Below, in pieces: positions 25,276-36,791 of a stretch of 39,549 bases of DNA. Where the stretch lies: NCBI GenBank assembly GCA_937883785.1, contig CALGDE010000056.1, positions 1-39,549 on the forward strand, in the 5' to 3' direction. The DNA is from an uncultured cyanobacterium (GTDB taxonomy: Bacteria > Cyanobacteriota > Cyanobacteriia > CACIAM-69d). The translations under genes were made by a program, and so were the position numbers. The notes below the pieces were generated by a model, which was given only the letters and a program-made list of their open reading frames with translations, ran no database searches and was not told where the DNA came from. The first letter of the stretch is position 1, and each line of letters opens with the position of its first letter.

Positions 25276-25887
25276 TGAAGTAAACAGAGTATCGACTGCC
25301 TTACTTTCTTGCACCGCTCGCACAAAAAGGCAGTCGAAGTCACTAACTACGACAGAACGTTTCTCTAATTAGACGGAACGTTTCTCTAGTTACAAATAGT
25401 CTCATTAACATGCCACAGCGTGGCGATGGAAACCAGAAAAAAGCCAAAAGAAGTGGGAATTCTTCCAAAGCAAAGGGTTTAATTAAGACTTTTACCTAGT
25501 TTTGAATGGTTCTTAAGAAGACTGGATGTGCGCAGGTGGGTGCCTAAAATGCTCGCTTTTCAGCGATCGCTCAATCACTACAAGTGCTGATAATTACAGT
25601 GCTCGCAATGGCTAACCCGGAAGTTTATTGACCCGTTATTTGAGACTCTTTTCCCTAGTCGCCCTTATTTTAAGAGTCCGAGATTTGGCAATGTTGCTTC
25701 AACAGGTTTGCTTTAGTTTTTCCGGCGACTTTTAACGATTGATCAAGTATGCGCTCAGTGGGGCAACGATTAATCGGGCAATAATCAACCGGGCAATAAT
25801 CAACCGGGAAATTTTATGGCGATACGCCCAACTGCCTAATGCAAGCTGATGCTCCACGCAATGTTAATTAAGTCTCGGTTGCTGGGT
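25276..25887. other. Gene-free region with short direct repeats
   Basis: No gene is supported. Two near-identical copies of GAACGTTTCTCTA occur at about 25355-25388, and a 15-bp tandem repeat lies at 25761-25805. The rest shows no recognisable structure. Confidence 0.55.
25761..25805. repeat. 15-bp tandem repeat, three units
   Basis: GGGCAATAATCAACC occurs twice perfectly (25776-25790, 25791-25805), preceded by a diverged unit GGGCAACGATTAATC (25761-25775) and followed by the first bases of a fourth. It is about 80 nt beyond the 3' end of the minus-strand ferredoxin-like gene. Confidence 0.85.
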
Positions 25888-26331
25888 TTAGTCCTGGTTA
25901 TTCGAAGGCAAGGGATGGTTAGCAATGACATAGTCGGTGACCGGGCGATCGCCGAGAAGGTGCTCTTGAATAATGCGCTCAATCACCTCGGGGGTGGCAT
26001 GGCGATACCAAATGCCATCGGGATATACCACCAAGATGGGACCGTCCTGGCACACCCGCAGGCAATCGGCTTTGGTGCGGAAAACGTGGGGTGTTGGGGG
26101 AGCGTCTTCAGGGCTATTTTGAGGGCTGGGTTTATCCAGTCCCAGTTCCTTGAGGCGGCTTTTTAGGTATTTCCAAGCAGCAGTGCCAGCGGCGGGGTCG
26201 CAGCATTTTGCTTTTTTGGGTTCCGCGCAAATAAAAATATGGCGATCAATAACGTTGATGCCTAGGGCATTGACAGTGCTTTGAACGCGATCGCTCGACG
26301 GTTTGGCGAGGGGGGGAGGTGATTTAGACAC
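25888..26331 (-). CDS. Thioredoxin-like [2Fe-2S] ferredoxin
   Basis: This protein has about 147 residues from GTG 26331 (a TTG at 26382 gives a longer, Cys-rich and unlikely N-terminus). It has the thioredoxin-like [2Fe-2S] pattern: [19 protein letters not shown], with the first cysteine and the C-C pair nine residues on, then [20 protein letters not shown], with the C-x3-C pair, and [19 protein letters not shown]. These are the four cluster ligands typical of Shethna-type or NuoE-like ferredoxins found alone in cyanobacteria. Electron-transfer partners are unknown. It lies downstream of the SLH lipoprotein on the same strand, 71 nt apart. There is no clear Shine-Dalgarno, so the start remains open. 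Confidence 0.8.
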   Translation of the reverse strand: MSKSPPPLAKPSSDRVQSTVNALGINVIDRHIFICAEPKKAKCCDPAAGTAAWKYLKSRLKELGLDKPSPQNSPEDAPPTPHVFRTKADCLRVCQDGPILVVYPDGIWYRHATPEVIERIIQEHLLGDRPVTDYVIANHPLPSNNQD

Positions 26332-26402
26332 GGCGAAGGGAGATGAAACGGGTAACAGATACGGGCAACAGAGATAAAGCAAGCAAGGACGCTAGGTGCT
26401 AC

Positions 26403-29615
<3,213 letters not shown>

Positions 29616-29681
29616 CGCCCGAACTCCTTCCGCTATAACGTCCACTGCGATTCCAAATCGCTGTTTCTACCGGTTAGCCCT

Positions 29682-30677
29682 ATGCTCGGTCTTTTTAAAC
29701 GCCAAGACACAAAAGACACCCCTAAGCGAGACACCAAGCTAAAAGATACGGAGCCGAAGGACAAGCGCCCAGCGGTAATGCAGCCCATCCGTAGCATTCC
29801 AGCACTGTTAGTGGGGGGCGGGCTTGTGTTGGCTGCCGTGACCGTTAATGGCATTGGTAACTGGACGCGGGATATTGGCGGTTGGATGCGGGAAAATTTG
29901 GCGGTTACCCAGTCGGCGCCGAAGGTGGATGTGCGATCGCTCACCATCAACAAAATTCGAGGGGCCAGCGAGCTGACCACCATGGTGTACAGCACCGAGG
30001 CGATTATCCCCACCAGCCGCGACCTCCAGCTAGGGCAGGTAACGGTGGGCTCTACCCGGCTGCTGTATATCGCCTACGGGGAAGTGCGGGCAGGGATTGA
30101 CCTAGCGGCGGTGAAAAAAGAAGACGTGGTGTGGGACGGCAGCACCCTCACGGTGACGTTGCCGGCGCCAAAGATTCTAGACAGCAAAATCGATGTGACG
30201 CGATCGCGGGTGTATGACTACAACCGAGGATTTCTGGGGCTAGGTCCTGACGTGGCACCGGAGCTCATTACCCTGGCCCAGCAAAAGGCGCTAGATACAG
30301 TAACCCAATCTGCCTGCGATCGCGGCTTAATGACCCAGGCTGGGGAACGCGCCAAAACTGTTGTGGGTCAGCTACTTGGGGGCGCCATCACCGACGCCAC
30401 CATCGGAGGAACGGCGGATAGTGCGGCTCCCGCTCCCCAGCCGGTCATTGAAATTATTGTTCCCGAAGGCGAGCAGCTCAGCTGCAGCGCTGCTTCGTCC
30501 CAGTCTTCTAGTACGTCCGTACCTGATGGGGCGATCGCGCCAGCGGTAACGTCTCCAGCGCCCTCCCCCCAAAGCGCTCCCTCAACCCCGCCATCAAAAG
30601 CGGCTCCTGCTCAAACCTCCAGCGAGTCAAACAACGCCCCACCTTCCGATCCTCTCCCTGTTCCCGCCGTCCCCTAG
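29682..30677 (+). CDS. DUF4230-domain membrane-anchored protein
   Basis: This 331-residue protein has a charged N-terminus, then one hydrophobic segment (about 39-57, IPALLVGGGLVLAAVTVNG). An exported DUF4230-type domain follows: LTINKIRGASELTTMVYSTE, LYIAYGEVRAGIDLAAVKKE, TLTVTLPAPKILDSKIDVTR and SRVYDYNRGFLG. DUF4230 proteins are widespread, membrane-tethered and of unknown function. The tail (about 265-331) is Ser/Pro/Ala-rich low complexity, probably disordered. It follows ligA by 66 nt on the same strand and might be co-transcribed, though no functional link is evident. Confidence 0.85.
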   Translation: MLGLFKRQDTKDTPKRDTKLKDTEPKDKRPAVMQPIRSIPALLVGGGLVLAAVTVNGIGNWTRDIGGWMRENLAVTQSAPKVDVRSLTINKIRGASELTTMVYSTEAIIPTSRDLQLGQVTVGSTRLLYIAYGEVRAGIDLAAVKKEDVVWDGSTLTVTLPAPKILDSKIDVTRSRVYDYNRGFLGLGPDVAPELITLAQQKALDTVTQSACDRGLMTQAGERAKTVVGQLLGGAITDATIGGTADSAAPAPQPVIEIIVPEGEQLSCSAASSQSSSTSVPDGAIAPAVTSPAPSPQSAPSTPPSKAAPAQTSSESNNAPPSDPLPVPAVP

Positions 30678-31500
30678 CCCTGAATGGTGCAGGACGACCA
30701 ACAATCAAGAAATGGCGATCCGGGGATATGGCGATCGCTGATTGGGATCCATTTCGGATTCAAACCGCTCAGTGACATCTACAGCGGCTTGAATCAAGCG
30801 CGTGGCGGTACATGAGCTGCGGCGGAAGCGCGATCATAAGCATTGCCCAGGCTATCTGCGCTCAGACATTACGTGAATCACTATGCTCAACCGTCACCGG
30901 CTTTTAGTGTCTGATTCCCAAGGCATCTGATTCCCAAGGCAAATGAATGCCAGTTATTGCCTGCTCTTATTAAGTGGGCAGCGTATCTTTTCGTGTGGCG
31001 TCAGGACTCCTGCCCTTAGCCAACAACACCTTCCAGATCTGGTTGTGAATGTCAAAACCTTGGGGCGCAGGAAGCTGCATATCCCCACATCTCCCCCATT
31101 AAGACGGAGAAGACACGCAAAACTGCTAACACAAAAACATTGCGCTTTATGTATTTCTGCACGCAAGAAATCCGTAAAACGCGTGAGACACAACGTGTTT
31201 GGGAGACCTCTTCATCGCAGCTTCATAATAGTGGCTGCTTTTTATGATGTTTTGATGAAGACGGCGAAAAGCTATTGATCAATCAGGTTTTGGACCTTAT
31301 ATTCAATTTGCTCAGGAAAAAATGTAAATTCCGATGCAATCTACTTGATGTAGCATCGGCGGGTGTTTCTAGGGTGTAGAAAAGCAAGCGCCGCTGAGAT
31401 CGGGAGTTACGACTAGTAGACGCACTGAGCATCAGGAACTGGCGTCTATTAGAAATTAAATTTGTTTGTTCCCCAACTACTCTCTTAAAACCTGGTAATT
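30678..31500. other. Long gene-free region upstream of the PEP-CTERM gene
   Basis: Nothing in 823 nt looks like a real gene. Frames present have no family features. An imperfect palindrome TCTTCATCGCAGCTTCAT ... GATGAAGAC lies at about 31208-31262. The last 200 nt, A/T-rich, probably contain the PEP-CTERM promoter. Confidence 0.5.
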
Positions 31501-32262
31501 ATGGATACTCGCTTCTTAAGCAGCGCGATCGCTGGAATCGCAGCAGTCAGTACGGCAGCTATCGTGGCACCCGCCCCTGCCCAAGCCGCCAACATCGTGG
31601 CTTCCTACAACGTTGAAGCTTACAAGCCCGGATCCCACGCGTTTTGGATGAACGACCTTGCCAATCGGGGCTACGCCACCAACAAAGATTTCGTCTTCGA
31701 AACTCCCGGCATGTTCACCATCTTCGAAGATGAAGCGGGTGATTTCACTGCCACTTTGATGGGTCGCATTGTTAACGAAAAAGACTCCAACGAATACTTT
31801 GACGTTGACATTGATTTCTTCGGTGTTGATGCTCCCGCAAGCTTGAAAGGGCAAAACAAAGCGCCGGGCAGCAACGGTGCAGAGAAGACAGCATGGGCGA
31901 AAGAGAATTGGCAGTTCTTTGACTTTGTTTCTGGCGAAGCCACCCTTTCTGCAGACGGCGGTCGGTACGCTGGCTCTACGATTGAGTTTATCCAGATGGA
32001 TTCAAAGAAGGCCGTTCAGTTTGGTACCCACGGTGCCAACGATAAGAACAAGAAGCTTGGATTATCTACCTGGTTTAAGGCTGATAAGTCCCTCAGCACC
32101 TTAGTGGTGGACGGTGATGCAAAGACTGACTACAACTTCAAAGGTGATATCAACGTAATTCTTGAGCCGAAGCCCGTTCCCGAGCCCACCGGTGTTTTGG
32201 GTATTAGCGCCGTTGCCGTTGGTTTGGCTGGTTTGAAGCGCAAGCAACGCAACGCCAAGTAG
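31501..32262 (+). CDS. PEP-CTERM sorting-signal exported protein
   Basis: This is a 253-residue secreted protein. The N-terminal signal peptide (MDTRFLSSAIAGIAAVSTAA) ends near APAPAQA. A beta-rich, glycine/acidic central part of unknown fold follows (for example DFTATLMGRIVNEKDSNEYF). The C-terminus is a PEP-CTERM sorting signal: PVPEPTGVLGISAVAVGLAG, then the basic tail LKRKQRNAK. These proteins are processed by exosortase (EpsH/XrtA-type, and cyanobacterial variants) and sent to the cell surface or exopolysaccharide. No exosortase gene is in the window. Codon use resembles its neighbours. The function of the central part is unknown. Confidence 0.88.
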   Translation: MDTRFLSSAIAGIAAVSTAAIVAPAPAQAANIVASYNVEAYKPGSHAFWMNDLANRGYATNKDFVFETPGMFTIFEDEAGDFTATLMGRIVNEKDSNEYFDVDIDFFGVDAPASLKGQNKAPGSNGAEKTAWAKENWQFFDFVSGEATLSADGGRYAGSTIEFIQMDSKKAVQFGTHGANDKNKKLGLSTWFKADKSLSTLVVDGDAKTDYNFKGDINVILEPKPVPEPTGVLGISAVAVGLAGLKRKQRNAK

Positions 32263-32634
32263 AACAATATGCCGGAAACGACTTAAGTTGTTGCGGCTAA
32301 ATCTTGCAATGCCGGGTTCTCACTGAGAGCTCAGCTTTTTGCTGGTTACTTGTTTGCTGGCTGTATACAGTATTGATTCCTGCCGGTTTTCCAACTGACT
32401 CAGTGACGGCTTGCCACACTTATAGTTGCAGGCGCACTTTTTATAATTTAGACATCCGTTATCATCGCACCACATTATTTTGTTGCGTTTAGGGGTTGCT
32501 GCGGACTAAAGTTCAGAGCCTTGCATCCCCTAGCTTATTTTTTAGAAAAGGCATAGTGCCCCTAACGGTCACGGTTTTCTGAAAATAATTGATGACGCGC
32601 TCTTGGCTACAGCCGTCTATATTTTGGTGTCGTT
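32263..32634. other. Intergenic region containing copy H of the element family
   Basis: After the PEP-CTERM gene there is no clear terminator or reading frame. The second half is occupied by an inverted, decayed copy of the dispersed element (32489-32605). Confidence 0.5.
32489..32605 (-). repeat. MITE-like element, copy H (inverted, decayed)
   Basis: Read on the minus strand, the left end matches AGCGCGTCATCAATT (plus-strand AATTGATGACGCGCT near 32587-32601). The other end starts TTAGGGGTTGCTG. Between them GCATCCCCTAGC and AAGGCATAGTGCCCCTAACG are recognisable as altered hairpin arms. It is the only inverted copy among the eight. Confidence 0.5.
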
Positions 32635-33810
32635 ATGAAGAAGAGTGGTCTGACGTATAAATCTCTTTTGGTGGGGTTAGGCACCGTTGCTTGTTTGGCC
32701 GTTGTGGTGACGGGAGCGTGGTCCGGTGGTTGGATTAATTCTCCAGCCTTTGGCGCAACGGGGCTGGTGCAAAATTTACCGAAACCCTTGACCACGGGCG
32801 TATCTCTGGGGCTGTGGGGATTGGGAGGTAGTGCGGCTGTGGGCGCGGGGCTGATGCGGCTGTGGTCCGCACGACAGTTTCGACAGCGTCTCGGGGATCG
32901 TGATCGCCAAATTGGCACTTTGCGGGAAGAGCTGGCTCAGTATCAAATAGAAACGGAGCAGCTACAAACGGATCAACAGGTTTTAGACCACGATAATCAG
33001 ACCCTACAGCGCCAGCTTAGTCAGGTGAAAGAGCTGGAGCAGCAGCAGCGTCAGGAACGGGGACTAGCCCTGCAGCAAATTAAGCAGTTGGAACAGGAGC
33101 TTTCCCAGTCGCAGGATCATATTGAAACGATTACCGCTAGCCACGGTCGCGACTTAGAAGAAATTCAGGCGGATGTGGAGTCCACTTGGGACGAATACGA
33201 CCGCGTGTGCCAAGAGCGGGAAGGACTTAAGGCGGCGGTAGCAGAGTTACGGCAGGCGCTGGAAAATACCCAAAGTAATGTAGATGCGTTGATGAAGCAT
33301 CAGGGTCAGGGTGCTTCTGAGAACGGCGACGATGCTGAAGCTGGTGATGGCGAGGATCGAGGAACTTTTGCGGATTTAAATGAAGCGGTGGCGGCGGCGG
33401 GAGAGGACTTTGGGGATGTGCTGGAAATTTGGGAGTCGGCGATCGCCTCAGCAGCAGAATCTCAGTTTGGGCGCCCCGATGAAGTTTATCGAGCCTTGAG
33501 GGCGATCGCGGAAATTGGTCGCCAGTATTTTGCGGAGGGGCAAGAGGTTAGTGGCGGTTGGCGCAATGATTTTAAGCAGTACGGGCTGGACTATAAGCCC
33601 ACGGAGCATCAGGTCACTAAGACGATGTATGGGAGCGATCGCGACTTTCGCCACCAGGGTCGCAAACAGCGCATGTTGAAGCACATCACCCTAGGTCGCA
33701 ATAGCGTCGTCCACAACCTGCAAATTTATTTTGAGGTGGACCGGAATCGGCAAAAGATTGACATCGGCTACTGTGGCAAACATCTGCGCTGCTACAACTG
33801 GGACAGCTAG
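32635..33810 (+). CDS. Membrane coiled-coil protein with C-terminal RelE-like/conflict-type domain
   Basis: This 391-residue protein has two hydrophobic segments (about 9-28 and 53-74). A coiled coil follows from about 80 to 225 (RQIGTLREELAQYQIETEQL, QQQRQERGLALQQIKQLEQE), then an acidic linker. The C-terminal domain (about 245-391) has VAAAGEDFGDVLEIWESA, DEVYRALRAIAEIGRQYF and finally KQRMLKHITLGRNSVVHNLQ, IYFEVDRNRQKIDIGYCGKH. The last segment, from memory, resembles a domain seen in bacterial defence and conflict proteins whose end pattern (LRIYF..D....IVIGHxGxHL) recalls a RelE-like strand pair. No enzymatic activity can be assigned. A phage-sensing or stress-response role is speculation. 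Its stop codon falls in the left end of repeat copy G, which supplies a strong hairpin. Confidence 0.65.
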   Translation: MKKSGLTYKSLLVGLGTVACLAVVVTGAWSGGWINSPAFGATGLVQNLPKPLTTGVSLGLWGLGGSAAVGAGLMRLWSARQFRQRLGDRDRQIGTLREELAQYQIETEQLQTDQQVLDHDNQTLQRQLSQVKELEQQQRQERGLALQQIKQLEQELSQSQDHIETITASHGRDLEEIQADVESTWDEYDRVCQEREGLKAAVAELRQALENTQSNVDALMKHQGQGASENGDDAEAGDGEDRGTFADLNEAVAAAGEDFGDVLEIWESAIASAAESQFGRPDEVYRALRAIAEIGRQYFAEGQEVSGGWRNDFKQYGLDYKPTEHQVTKTMYGSDRDFRHQGRKQRMLKHITLGRNSVVHNLQIYFEVDRNRQKIDIGYCGKHLRCYNWDS

Positions 33811-33926
33811 AGGTCACCAGTAAGCGCCAAACGTTGTCCGCTGTGGGATAGACGTTTTTCAAAACAAAAAACCAGGTGCTGTCAGTTTTCAGCGCCTGGT
33901 TTTTGAGACTTAATCGATAACAGCCC
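33807..33926 (+). repeat. MITE-like element, copy G (decayed, acts as terminator?)
   Basis: The copy begins at CTAG containing the stop codon of the upstream gene. TAAGCGCCAAACGTTGT, TTTCAAAACAAA, TTTTTGAGACTTAATCG and the end GATAACAGCCC align with copies D and E. The internal right-hand part has become a perfect-looking terminator hairpin (33867-33904). Confidence 0.55.
33867..33904. terminator. Bidirectional terminator between convergent genes
   Basis: AAAAACCAGGTGCTG and CAGCGCCTGGTTTTT make a 15-bp stem (one G-T pair) with an 8-nt loop, flanked by A and T tracts on both sides. It lies between the coiled-coil gene (ends 33810) and the Usp gene (ends 33953). Confidence 0.8.
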
Positions 33927-33952
33927 GATTGATACTGCCCCCTAAGTTAAGG

Positions 33953-34846
33953 TTACTTAGCCGGGAAAAACAGAAGGGGGTACAGGCTACTGCGAAGAAT
34001 TTTGTTGGTTTTGCTGGGCACCGATAATTCCAACAGACGATTTCGCTTACGACTGGCGATCGCAATGGCGCTAATATCCTGTCCCCGCGCCGACTTCAGC
34101 AGCGTTGACACAAATTCACCGGTGGCTACCTGACAATCCACATCTAATCCCAGTGCTTCCAAGGGTTTAGCCGCTTCTAGCAAGGATTCCTTCGCCTCTG
34201 CCAACGGTCCCTCAACGGGGAGATTGCGCAGGGGATCGGGCACGATGCGAATCATGATACAGCGATCGCAACCAATGTAATTGTCGCCATCCTCGCGATC
34301 CGCCTTACAGATAGCCTCAAATTGAGTCACCAAATCCTTGGAGTTATCAGAACCGTTGTAGGGAATCAATACTGTTCGGCAAAGATTGCGACACCGCAGC
34401 TCTAACTCGGCGCGGGTCAAGGTGGCAATAAACTCCGGTCGCAAAATTAATAGTGGGCATTTCAGCTTTGCCGACAGGGCAATGGTGGTGCTGCCAAATA
34501 GTTTTTCATTGAGCAAGCTGCGGGACGCGCCGCCCAAAATCACCACGTCGCAGTTATATTCTTCGGCGACCTTTTGCACCGTTTCTTGGATGCGACCACA
34601 GCGTACCTCCACCTTGGGCGCGACCCCTTCGATGGAAAACTCCAAAGCGGGGCTAAGGCGCTCCTTCGCCTTCTCCATCTTTTCCTCGTCCTCCCTCGGC
34701 ATATCGTAGCCAGAGCTGGCTTCGAAGGGGACCACGTGGAGGAAAACGGGCGATCGCATTCCACTTTCCGCCAAGCTGGGTACAAGTCGGGCGATGCGAT
34801 CCATGCCGTCCGACATATCGGTGCAAATTAAAGGGCGCTGAAACAT
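33953..34846 (-). CDS. Tandem universal stress protein-like protein
   Basis: This is a 297-residue protein with two Usp-type alpha/beta domains. The first, MFQRPLICTDMSDGMDRIAR to CPLLILRP (1-140), includes VILGGASRSLLNEKLFGSTT, near the nucleotide-binding G-x2-G-x9-GST pattern (here GGASRSLLNEKLFGST). The second, TVLIPYNGSDNSKDLVTQFE to SSLYPLLFFPAK (about 160-297), includes IAIASRKRNRLLELSVPSKT and lacks the clear glycine motif, so it probably does not bind ATP. Usp proteins respond to stress by unknown means. It is monocistronic, with a strong terminator shared with the convergent gene and its ATG at 34846. Confidence 0.8.
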   Translation of the reverse strand: MFQRPLICTDMSDGMDRIARLVPSLAESGMRSPVFLHVVPFEASSGYDMPREDEEKMEKAKERLSPALEFSIEGVAPKVEVRCGRIQETVQKVAEEYNCDVVILGGASRSLLNEKLFGSTTIALSAKLKCPLLILRPEFIATLTRAELELRCRNLCRTVLIPYNGSDNSKDLVTQFEAICKADREDGDNYIGCDRCIMIRIVPDPLRNLPVEGPLAEAKESLLEAAKPLEALGLDVDCQVATGEFVSTLLKSARGQDISAIAIASRKRNRLLELSVPSKTNKILRSSLYPLLFFPAK

Positions 34847-34986
34847 CGTGCTTATATGCTGCTTTAGGATATCTAAGTCTCTTATACCTCTATGGTAAAA
34901 CTCTCAAATCCTCCCGATGGCGTTATCTTGGCGATTGTTCACGAATATCGACATGGAGTAGCACAAACGAAGGGACAAACGCTGTA

Positions 34987-35117
34987 TTAGGGGGTGTCAT
35001 CATTAAGCGCCAGAAGTTTTACACAGCGGGGAGTCCACGCCCTTTCAAAACAAAGCCGACTAGGGGCTGAAACCTTTGTAGTCAGAGGTTTTGAGATTTA
35101 AATGATGAAGCCTCTAA
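34987..35117 (+). repeat. MITE-like element, copy E
   Basis: Left end GGGGTGTCATCATTAAGCGC follows TTAG; the right end AAATGATGAAGCCT is followed by CTAA, so both flanks fit YTAR though they differ. Internal blocks: CAGAAGTTTTACACAGCGGG, GTCCACGCCCTTTCAAAACA, GACTAGGGGCTGAAACC. It abuts the start of the DUF2993 gene. Confidence 0.82.
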
Positions 35118-35891
35118 TTGGCAGAGAAAATACATCGCGACGGGGTAACTTTGTCTGATTCAAAGTCTAATTCAAAGCCTATTCTCAAAAACCCAGAGTT
35201 GAAGACCACCGTTAAATCGGGGCGGCTGGCCCAATTATTGGGTGCGGCGGTGCAGTTTTGGCTGCGCACCCAGGTAGACAAGGCGGACACTTTGGAAGTG
35301 ACGGTGGGGGGCACTGGGCGGCAGTTGCTGTCGGGTTGTTTACCCTCGGTGCAAGTTCGGGGAACGGGGGTGGTCTATGAAGGGTTGGCGCTGCAAGATG
35401 TGGCGATCGCCGCTTCAGAAATCCGCGTCAACCTTTCCCAAATTCTCCGGGGCAAACCTTTACAGCTTCAAGAACCGATCACCATTGACCTGGTGCAAAC
35501 CATTAGCGTCGATAACCTCAACGGCTCCGTTGCCGCCCCTCTACTGGCTGAAGCGATCGCCGATTTTGTACGCCCTTTGTTAGCCCAATTTGAGGCTTCC
35601 ACCTTTATCCCAAAAAACCTAGTGTCCGGGGACCAAAGCTTAACCTTACGGGGCACCTTGCGGCACAATGGGCAGTGCCACGAAGTGATGTTGACCACTG
35701 ACTTAGTGCTCAGCAGCCCCCAACACTTGCACTTTAAAAATCCCCAATGGACGGCGATCACCCCCGCCGCGATTTCATTGCCCATCGTTGACAGTTTTGA
35801 AATGGATTTAGGCAGTGACGTGGCATTTCGCAAGCTAGCGATCTCCCCAGACAAGATCCACTGTGAAGGAACACTGAGGGTGCGTCCGTAA
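35118..35891 (+). CDS. DUF2993 (LmeA-like) protein
   Basis: This 257-residue protein resembles DUF2993 proteins: LAQLLGAAVQFWLRTQVDKA, LEVTVGGTGRQLLSGCLPSV, GLALQDVAIAASEIRVNLSQ, LQEPITIDLVQTISVDNLN, VRPLLAQFEAST and the final IHCEGTLRVRP. It would be a beta-rich, lipid-related fold (mycobacterial LmeA is a periplasmic mannosyltransferase; cyanobacterial members are uncharacterised). No signal peptide is apparent. The start is problematic: the only in-frame candidate before the conserved part is TTG (35118), which directly follows a TAA belonging to repeat copy E, or TTG 35151. The native start may have been removed by the element. Confidence 0.8.
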   Translation: MAEKIHRDGVTLSDSKSNSKPILKNPELKTTVKSGRLAQLLGAAVQFWLRTQVDKADTLEVTVGGTGRQLLSGCLPSVQVRGTGVVYEGLALQDVAIAASEIRVNLSQILRGKPLQLQEPITIDLVQTISVDNLNGSVAAPLLAEAIADFVRPLLAQFEASTFIPKNLVSGDQSLTLRGTLRHNGQCHEVMLTTDLVLSSPQHLHFKNPQWTAITPAAISLPIVDSFEMDLGSDVAFRKLAISPDKIHCEGTLRVRP

Positions 35892-35981
35892 CCATGACTG
35901 AAATATGTCTGGTGAGGAAAACTCACGGAAAGCCAGGGGGAAAATGGTACCCTACCTCCTAGATAAGTCTGCCCCTTCGGA

Positions 35982-36114
35982 TTAGGGCGTGTCGTCAATT
36001 GAGCACCACAACCCCGACGTAGTGGGGAGTACACGCCCTTTCAAAGTGGAAAGTGCTAGGGGCTGAAGTCCTCATATCTAAAGGCTTTGAAGCTTAGATG
36101 ATGACAGCCCTTAG
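35982..36114 (+). repeat. MITE-like element, copy F, with TTAG duplications
   Basis: This is the best-preserved copy: 35986-36110 (125 bp) flanked by TTAG on both sides (35982-35985 and 36111-36114). GGGCGTGT near the left end pairs with internal ACACGCCC (8 bp), and internal GGGGCTG pairs with CAGCCC at the right end, so two hairpins are predicted. Confidence 0.88.
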
Positions 36115-36168
36115 CTTGATCGCCCGTATACGCCATTGCCAAACCAGTTATCGCATTTGGAATTCACC

Positions 36169-36645
36169 ATGGGTTTTCGTTTATCGGTTACCACTCCCCT
36201 CAAGGCGCTATCCGCTGCGATCGCCATTATTAGCACCACTGTTCTGACCACCCTATTGTCGGCATTGTTGTGGGTTAGTCCCGCGTCGGCATTGGCTAGC
36301 GCCGAAATCAGTGACATTGGCTATCGAGACTGTCCCCAGGATATGGCAGAAGGCTCCGTAACCAGCGGCGGCGGCATTGTACGCATGGCCAACTGCTATT
36401 TGGTGTACGGCAAAGTTATCAATAAAACCGGTAAGCCCATTGTTAATGCCGACGTATTTGGGCGAATTTACGACGCCACAGGAAATCCGGTGTTGGAAAA
36501 TCGCACCCGGCTGGGCTCCATTGATGAAATCCCCCCCGGCGAAAGCGATTTTTCTATCCGCATCACGGTGCCCGACACCCAAGCTGGCAATCTACAGCTC
36601 AAGCAGTTCAAAGCCTCTGGCTTTACCGGCAAAGTACGTCGCTAA
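36169..36645 (+). CDS. Exported FxLYD-like small protein
   Basis: This 158-residue protein starts at ATG 36169 (the frame opens at TTG 36136, but the ATG gives a better signal peptide). Residues about 8-41 form a signal peptide (AIAIISTTVLTTLLSALLWV, with cleavage near ASALA). The mature part, with CYLVYGKVINKTGKPIVNAD, VFGRIYDATGNPV, IPPGESDFSIRITVP and LQLKQFKASG, matches the pattern of FxLYD-type immunoglobulin-like domains (GxVxNxTgkpi...V.g.vyD..G..v). These are found in exported proteins of unknown function. Two cysteines (CPQDM, NCYLV) could form a disulfide. It lies just after copy F of the repeat family. Confidence 0.75.
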   Translation: MGFRLSVTTPLKALSAAIAIISTTVLTTLLSALLWVSPASALASAEISDIGYRDCPQDMAEGSVTSGGGIVRMANCYLVYGKVINKTGKPIVNADVFGRIYDATGNPVLENRTRLGSIDEIPPGESDFSIRITVPDTQAGNLQLKQFKASGFTGKVRR

Positions 36646-36732
36646 TTACGTCGCTAGTAAATAGCTCAAACAACCTCTAAATAATGCGAGGCTGAGAGTC
36701 CCTCAAGATTCGCCTGCAGCCCAAAGTTCTAA

Positions 36733-36764
36733 ATATATCCACATCGAGATATATCCACATCGAG
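36733..36764. repeat. 16-bp perfect tandem duplication upstream of thrB
   Basis: ATATATCCACATCGAG occurs twice back to back (36733-36748 and 36749-36764), 28 nt before the ATG of thrB. A second shorter repeat, CTCCCCT, follows twice (about 36770-36787). Confidence 0.85.
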
Positions 36765-36791
36765 AGGATCTCCCCTCGGTCTCCCCTGGTT

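Noticed and set aside
30943-31278. A 111-codon plus-strand frame and its minus-strand counterpart
   Set aside because: No Shine-Dalgarno, no family motif, unusual composition; both lie in an otherwise empty intergenic region.
36660-36720. GGCTGAGAG resembling the conserved part of a TPP riboswitch
   Set aside because: The rest of the consensus (GGGGTGCC-type arm and the ACCTGA-type segment) is missing, and thrB is not a thiamine gene.
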